A DNA stretch of 64,000 nt from positions 372,001-436,000 of the forward strand of contig CAZKVC010000001.1 in the NCBI GenBank assembly GCA_964556115.1. Reading direction: 5' to 3'. Positions 60,562-64,000 of this stretch are shown here, piece after piece. The first letter of the stretch is position 1. Every line of letters starts with the position of its first letter. Made by a program: the position numbers and the translations under genes. Source of the stretch: Parvularcula sp964556115 (GTDB lineage: Bacteria > Pseudomonadota > Alphaproteobacteria > Caulobacterales > Parvularculaceae). The notes below the pieces were generated by a model. It was not told where the DNA came from. It saw only the letters and a program-made list of their open reading frames with translations, and made no database searches.

Positions 60562-61983
60562 TTGGACTGGATCGATCCGTTCAAGACCAGCCACCCCTCA
60601 TTATGGTGTTCTGATGCAGCTACGGAGGTCGAGACAGTGCACAAGCGCAACAAAGCCCCTTTTTGGCGTGAAATGACAATCGGGCGGACATCTTTCCACC
60701 AGCGTGATTTCGATGCCGCGTTCCACCACTTCGAAAGGGCACACATCCTAGGCCAGCGCTGGCTTCTAACCCACCTTTCCTCTCATTGGTGGATGCTGCG
60801 CGTAGCGCTTGCCCGGCTGGACGGTCGCGAGATCCGCGGCCAGCTCAGCAGGCTACTCGCGGTCTTCCCGGGCTACGCCTTCGGCTGGGTTCCCAAGGGA
60901 AACACTGGCGGTGCAAACGTTCACCCCCTCAAACCGATGGCGATCCCAGAAGATCTCCGAGCGGATCTCGGTCGTTACAGCGTCAGCCTCGATGTCCTGG
61001 GGCGCCTAGTGTTCTGGGCGATCGTCGCGACAGGAAGCGGCTTCGCTTTAGCCGAGTATGACCGCCGCCGCGACGCGATGGCCTTCGAAGCAGCCTGGGC
61101 AGAACGGCCAACACCCAAGGTCACGAGCCTCGGCTCGGTGGATCGGCTCGAAATCCTTCCGCTCGTCGGATGGCTGACAGACAAGAAGGGTTTGCGGACC
61201 GAGGCCGGAGTGTCGCTGCTGATCAAGGCTGATGACCTGACGATCCTCTATGATTTCGGGCTGAACGCCGCCTCCGAGACCCCTTCACCTCTCGAAACGA
61301 ACATGGAAATTCTCGGCGTCGATCCGGCGGACGTTGACGCCGTCTTCGTCAGCCATGCCCACCGCGATCATGTGGGCGGAAAGCGATGGGCGCGCGCGGA
61401 ATCTTTTTCTTCGGGTACGGAGCACGTCGACCTTTCCGGCGTGAAGGCTTGGGTTCCCGCGGAGCTTTCCCATCCCACCGCCGAATTGGAAACGATCGAC
61501 CGTCCCCAAATCCTGGGCCCCGGCATCGCCAGCACCGGACCGATCCGGCGGCGCCTCTTCATTGGGCCGATTGAAGAACAGGCCCTTCTGATCCATGTCA
61601 GGGGCCGAGGTCTCATCGCGATCGTCGGCTGCGGACATCAGACCGTTCCGAAACTCCTGACACGGATCGACGAAAGCTTCGAGGAGCCCCTTTACGGCAT
61701 CGTCGGCGATCTTCACTTTCCGGTGCCCGAAGGACGTCTCAGGATGCTGGGGATCGATGTTCAGCGGCGCCTTGCGTCAGGTGACGGACCCTTCGCTCCC
61801 ATTGACGACGAAGCCTTTCGGGCACAGGCCGAGCTTCTTGCGGAGCGTCTTAGCATGGCCGCGCTCGGCGGCCACGATACGAGTGATGCCGCACTTGACC
61901 ACTTCGAAGGTCTGATGGGCGAACGGTTCGAGCGGCTCCAGGTCGGCACGAAGGTGGTGCTGGAGGCGCCGGCGCTACCTTAG
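60562..61983 (+). CDS. DUF3703 domain fused to a metallo-beta-lactamase domain
   Basis: The 473-residue protein has an N-terminal DUF3703 helical domain (about 35-130: GRTSFHQRDFDAAFHHFERA, then HILGQRWLLTHLSSHWWMLR), a membrane helix (about 140-165, DVLGRLVFWAIVATGSGFAL) and a C-terminal MBL domain with FVSHAHRDHVGG (canonical HxHxDH), VGCGHQTVP and GDLHFPVPE. DUF3703 proteins are usually freestanding neighbours of metal resistance genes. The MBL half resembles dihydropterin-type hydrolases. Start may be a GTG at codon 26 rather than the ATG at 60562. Confidence 0.75.
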   Translation: MDWIDPFKTSHPSLWCSDAATEVETVHKRNKAPFWREMTIGRTSFHQRDFDAAFHHFERAHILGQRWLLTHLSSHWWMLRVALARLDGREIRGQLSRLLAVFPGYAFGWVPKGNTGGANVHPLKPMAIPEDLRADLGRYSVSLDVLGRLVFWAIVATGSGFALAEYDRRRDAMAFEAAWAERPTPKVTSLGSVDRLEILPLVGWLTDKKGLRTEAGVSLLIKADDLTILYDFGLNAASETPSPLETNMEILGVDPADVDAVFVSHAHRDHVGGKRWARAESFSSGTEHVDLSGVKAWVPAELSHPTAELETIDRPQILGPGIASTGPIRRRLFIGPIEEQALLIHVRGRGLIAIVGCGHQTVPKLLTRIDESFEEPLYGIVGDLHFPVPEGRLRMLGIDVQRRLASGDGPFAPIDDEAFRAQAELLAERLSMAALGGHDTSDAALDHFEGLMGERFERLQVGTKVVLEAPALP

Positions 61984-62873
61984 CGGACGCGCTGCTTGAC
62001 CTGGGGTCAGGCCGATCACTTGTTTGAAGGTGCGAGTCAAATGCGCCTGGTCCGCGAAGCCTGCGTCCACAGCCGCTTCCGACAAGGATGCTCCCCCGGC
62101 GATGGCCTCAGCTGCTTTAATGACTTTTTTCAGGGCACTGAGTTTTGACATCGGGACGCCGAGTTCCTGCCGCGCAAGCGACCTGAGACGGACCTCGGAC
62201 AGCCCAACGCCTTCGGCAAGGATGCGAAGCCGCTCCGCTTCGGGACCCAAGAGTGACAAAGCTGCCTCGAGCCTCGCATCGATTTCGCGCACCGGAACAT
62301 TCTGGACCAAACCGTCTAGCAATTCTGAAAGGGCGCAGTCTCGGGTCAGATGAGCCACCTGTTGCTCCGTGAGGGATACAATCGCCTTGCTCTCGATCCC
62401 GTCTTTCAACGCAGGTGCTACAGCGTGATCAGGCTCGATCAGGACCAAAGTCAGGGCGCCTGATGGAAGGAGGCGATGACCGCGTTCCGGGGCCACGAGG
62501 AGACCCTGTGCACGAACAACATTACAGTCCGGCCCCTCGATGGAGATCTTGCCTTCGACGGAGGCGACCAATTGCAGGGCGGCATGGGCATGGGGTTCGT
62601 TATCGGCGGCAGCCCCGCGGAAGGCAAACCACCCCTCGCCAAAAAAGGCTTCGCCGCGCCATCCGATCATCGCACCTTCTCGCGNNNNNNNNNNNNNNNN
62701 NNNNNNNNNNNNNNNNNNNNNNNNNNNNNNNNNNNNNNNNNNNNNNNNNNNNNNNNNNNNNNNNNNNNNNNNNNNNNNNNNNNNCACCCCTCGCCAAAAA
62801 AGGCTTCGCCGCGCCATCCGATCATCGCACCTTCTCGCGCTCCGCTTTCTGGAAGACGCAGACCTATCCCCAT
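61975..62873 (-). CDS. AraC-family transcriptional regulator, split by an assembly gap
   Basis: After removal of 100 N and one 55-bp copy, a 247-residue frame remains. The N-terminal part is a cupin-like sensor (PHAHAALQLVASVEGKIS) and the C-terminal 100 residues form two AraC helix-turn-helix units: LSEVRLRSLARQELGVPMSK, then SLSEAAVDAGFADQAHLTRT and FKQVIGLTPGQAARPLR. Likely regulator of the adjacent genes (metallo-hydrolase or efflux operon). The start is taken as the ATG at 62873; GTG at 62876 is possible. Its last codons overlap the DUF3703-MBL gene. Confidence 0.85.
62630..62839. other. assembly gap with 55-bp duplicated flanks
   Basis: Bases 62630-62684 and 62785-62839 are identical, with 100 N between, inside the AraC gene. 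The same 55-bp overlap length as at 50.4 kb shows that this is an unmerged contig join. Confidence 0.93.
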
Positions 62874-62924
62874 CACAAGCGTCCGTTCCTCTCCTTAACT
62901 TGACATTGGCGGGTAAGCCTATAG

Positions 62925-63281
62925 GTGGAGAAGGTGCTCCTCGTTCGGGAATATCGCGGGCTCTTCATCGCCTTCCTGGCAGTCTTCTGGTTCGCCGGTG
63001 GTCTTGCATCGAGCACCCATGCAGCCTTTGAAGCGTTCGCGCATTCAGGCGATCATCTGGAAGCTCACCTAGATGGTGAGGACAGACTCACCGACGCTGA
63101 GGAGGGGGATCACGATCACCCCGCCGGGACGCTGTGCGGTCCTTGCCATGCCCATGCCCTGAAGAGCCATTCCGCTGCAGCGCCGGTTGCGATGGACCGG
63201 ACGACCATGGTCCGCCCCGGGATCTGGCTGACCCCGGCTTTGGACCTGACCTACGGACTGTTCCGGCCACCGCGCGTCTGA
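62925..63281 (+). CDS. small exported His/Cys-rich protein before the second efflux operon
   Basis: A 118-residue protein with an N-terminal signal/membrane helix (GLFIAFLAVFWFAGGLASS) and a mature part with the acidic, His-rich stretch EEGDHDHPAGTLCGPCHAHA including Cys-x2-Cys. It is the third small exported Cys-rich protein of the island in front of a metal gene, here the CzcC/CusC-like TolC protein. Probably binds metal. Starts with GTG at 62925 or 62934; no clear ribosome-binding site. Confidence 0.6.
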   Translation: MEKVLLVREYRGLFIAFLAVFWFAGGLASSTHAAFEAFAHSGDHLEAHLDGEDRLTDAEEGDHDHPAGTLCGPCHAHALKSHSAAAPVAMDRTTMVRPGIWLTPALDLTYGLFRPPRV

Positions 63282-63335
63282 CCTGACGCCGCGCCCCAAG
63301 GCGCGACTCTCGGTCATTCACGCGAAGGAACAATC

Positions 63336-64000
63336 ATGACATCCCCACATCTATGCGGGGCCGCGATCGCGGTGCTCGCCAGCCTCACGTCCCTACCGGC
63401 GGGCGCCCAGGAACCGTGCCCCGGCACACCTGAGCAACCGATAGCCCTGTTGACGGCGACCGCAGCCTATTCGCTAGAGGACGTTCTCGGCGCTGTCCGT
63501 GCTGCCTCCCCGGAGATCAGAACCGCAGCCCTCGAAGCCGTTGCCCAGCAGCATGAGGCACGGCAGGCAGGCCTATGGACCAACCCCGTCCTCTCCCTCG
63601 AAGTCGAAGACTTCGGCGGCAATCGGTTCGGAGGCGGCAGTCCGCTTTCCGGGTTTGACTCCGCCGAAACCACGCTTTCCATCGGACAGACCTTCCGCCT
63701 CGGCAATAAGAGGCGTGCGGAGCGTCGCGCCGCCCTCGCCCGCGCCGCCCTCGCCGAGGCTGACCGTGATGCGACGCTGCGCTCGCTAGAACGGGAGGCG
63801 GCGATGGTTTTCTATGAACTCGCCGCGGCGGAGCAGGCTTCGACCCTCGCCCATGACGCAGCCGCGCTGGCCGAACAGCTTGCAGAGGCCGTCAAGGCCC
63901 GTGTTGACGCCGGGAAAAGCCCACGCACCGCGCTTGAACGTGCCACCGCCGCAAAGGCGGATGCCGAGGCGGCGGCAGCTGCTGCCGCTGCGCAGGCCCA
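63336..64000 (+). CDS. TolC-family efflux protein (CzcC/CusC-like), 3' end outside window
   Basis: Begins at ATG 63336 (after a GAAGGA site) with a signal peptide (CGAAIAVLASLTSLPAGAQE) and runs to the window edge without a stop (221 codons). It shows the OEP start pattern YSLEDVLGAVRAASPEIRTA, then ARQAGLWTNPVLSLEVEDFG and SIGQTFRLGNKRRAERRAAL, typical of CzcC/CusC outer-membrane channels. It probably opens a second RND efflux operon (CzcCBA-like) beyond the window. Alanine-rich repeats at the edge are part of the coiled coil. Confidence 0.88.
   Translation, partial: MTSPHLCGAAIAVLASLTSLPAGAQEPCPGTPEQPIALLTATAAYSLEDVLGAVRAASPEIRTAALEAVAQQHEARQAGLWTNPVLSLEVEDFGGNRFGGGSPLSGFDSAETTLSIGQTFRLGNKRRAERRAALARAALAEADRDATLRSLEREAAMVFYELAAAEQASTLAHDAAALAEQLAEAVKARVDAGKSPRTALERATAAKADAEAAAAAAAAQA

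Noticed and set aside
1..64000. CRISPR arrays or insertion sequences
   Set aside because: I saw no regularly spaced repeats and no transposase; the only mobile-type protein is the tyrosine integrase.

Overview
The window is high-GC DNA from an alphaproteobacterium. The evidence is the gene order lptC-lptA-lptB-rpoN-hpf-ptsN, the obg/GNAT/rpmA/rplU block, a complex I NDUFA9-like gene, and a tRNA-His remnant with an A discriminator, as described for some alphaproteobacteria. I cannot name the genus with confidence. The sequence is a draft assembly: two 100-N gaps (50404-50503 and 62685-62784) are each flanked by the same 55-bp sequence on both sides, so they are unmerged contig overlaps inside two otherwise intact genes.

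Layout. 1-23.2 kb is mostly core genome: envelope/LPS export and nitrogen-PTS genes (minus strand), an RNase D-like gene, a 2-hydroxyacid dehydrogenase, tRNA-Leu(CAG), a three-gene membrane/stress module (8.4-10.6 kb), ribosomal proteins L21/L27 with Obg, nitronate monooxygenase, a degenerate hybrid kinase, an MscS channel, a large secreted beta-propeller/amidohydrolase, small regulators and a ROK kinase. 23.2-30.1 kb is a compact minus-strand operon that looks like a sulfide/persulfide response system: 1-Cys peroxiredoxin, ArsR-type regulator with two sensor-like cysteines, persulfide-dioxygenase-like metallo-hydrolase, SulP permease, cyanide-insensitive-type cytochrome bd (cydAB), a 41-aa DUF2474 protein and a DUF442-type sulfurtransferase/phosphatase. 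A 16-bp palindrome lies between the -35 and -10 elements of its promoter.

30.3-32.0 kb holds a broken Rhs core fragment with an attached C-terminal toxin-like tip (interrupted by one amber codon) and an intact, ATGA-overlapping candidate immunity gene. At 32.24-32.29 kb is a 3' tRNA-His fragment followed by a tyrosine integrase. This is the left boundary of an integrated island whose right end is not in the window.

32.3-64 kb is the island, devoted mainly to copper and other heavy metals: CusCBA-type efflux with a CusF-like lipoprotein, PepSY protein, CsoR repressor, a glutaredoxin-MauE protein, multicopper oxidase plus CopB, a DUF2231 fusion, an APC permease, a CopA-type ATPase, an ion-channel/SDR/metallo-hydrolase-rhodanese group, a PQQ-type sugar dehydrogenase, DUF305 and DUF5676 proteins, CopC-CopD with an ATP-grasp-like ligase, a DUF3703-metallo-hydrolase fusion, an AraC regulator and the start of a second efflux operon. 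Seven copies of a 17-18 bp palindrome, ATACCC-N5-GGGTAT, lie in front of six of the island's transcription units and resemble known CsoR operators. I infer that CsoR (42.2-42.5 kb) controls them together as one regulon.
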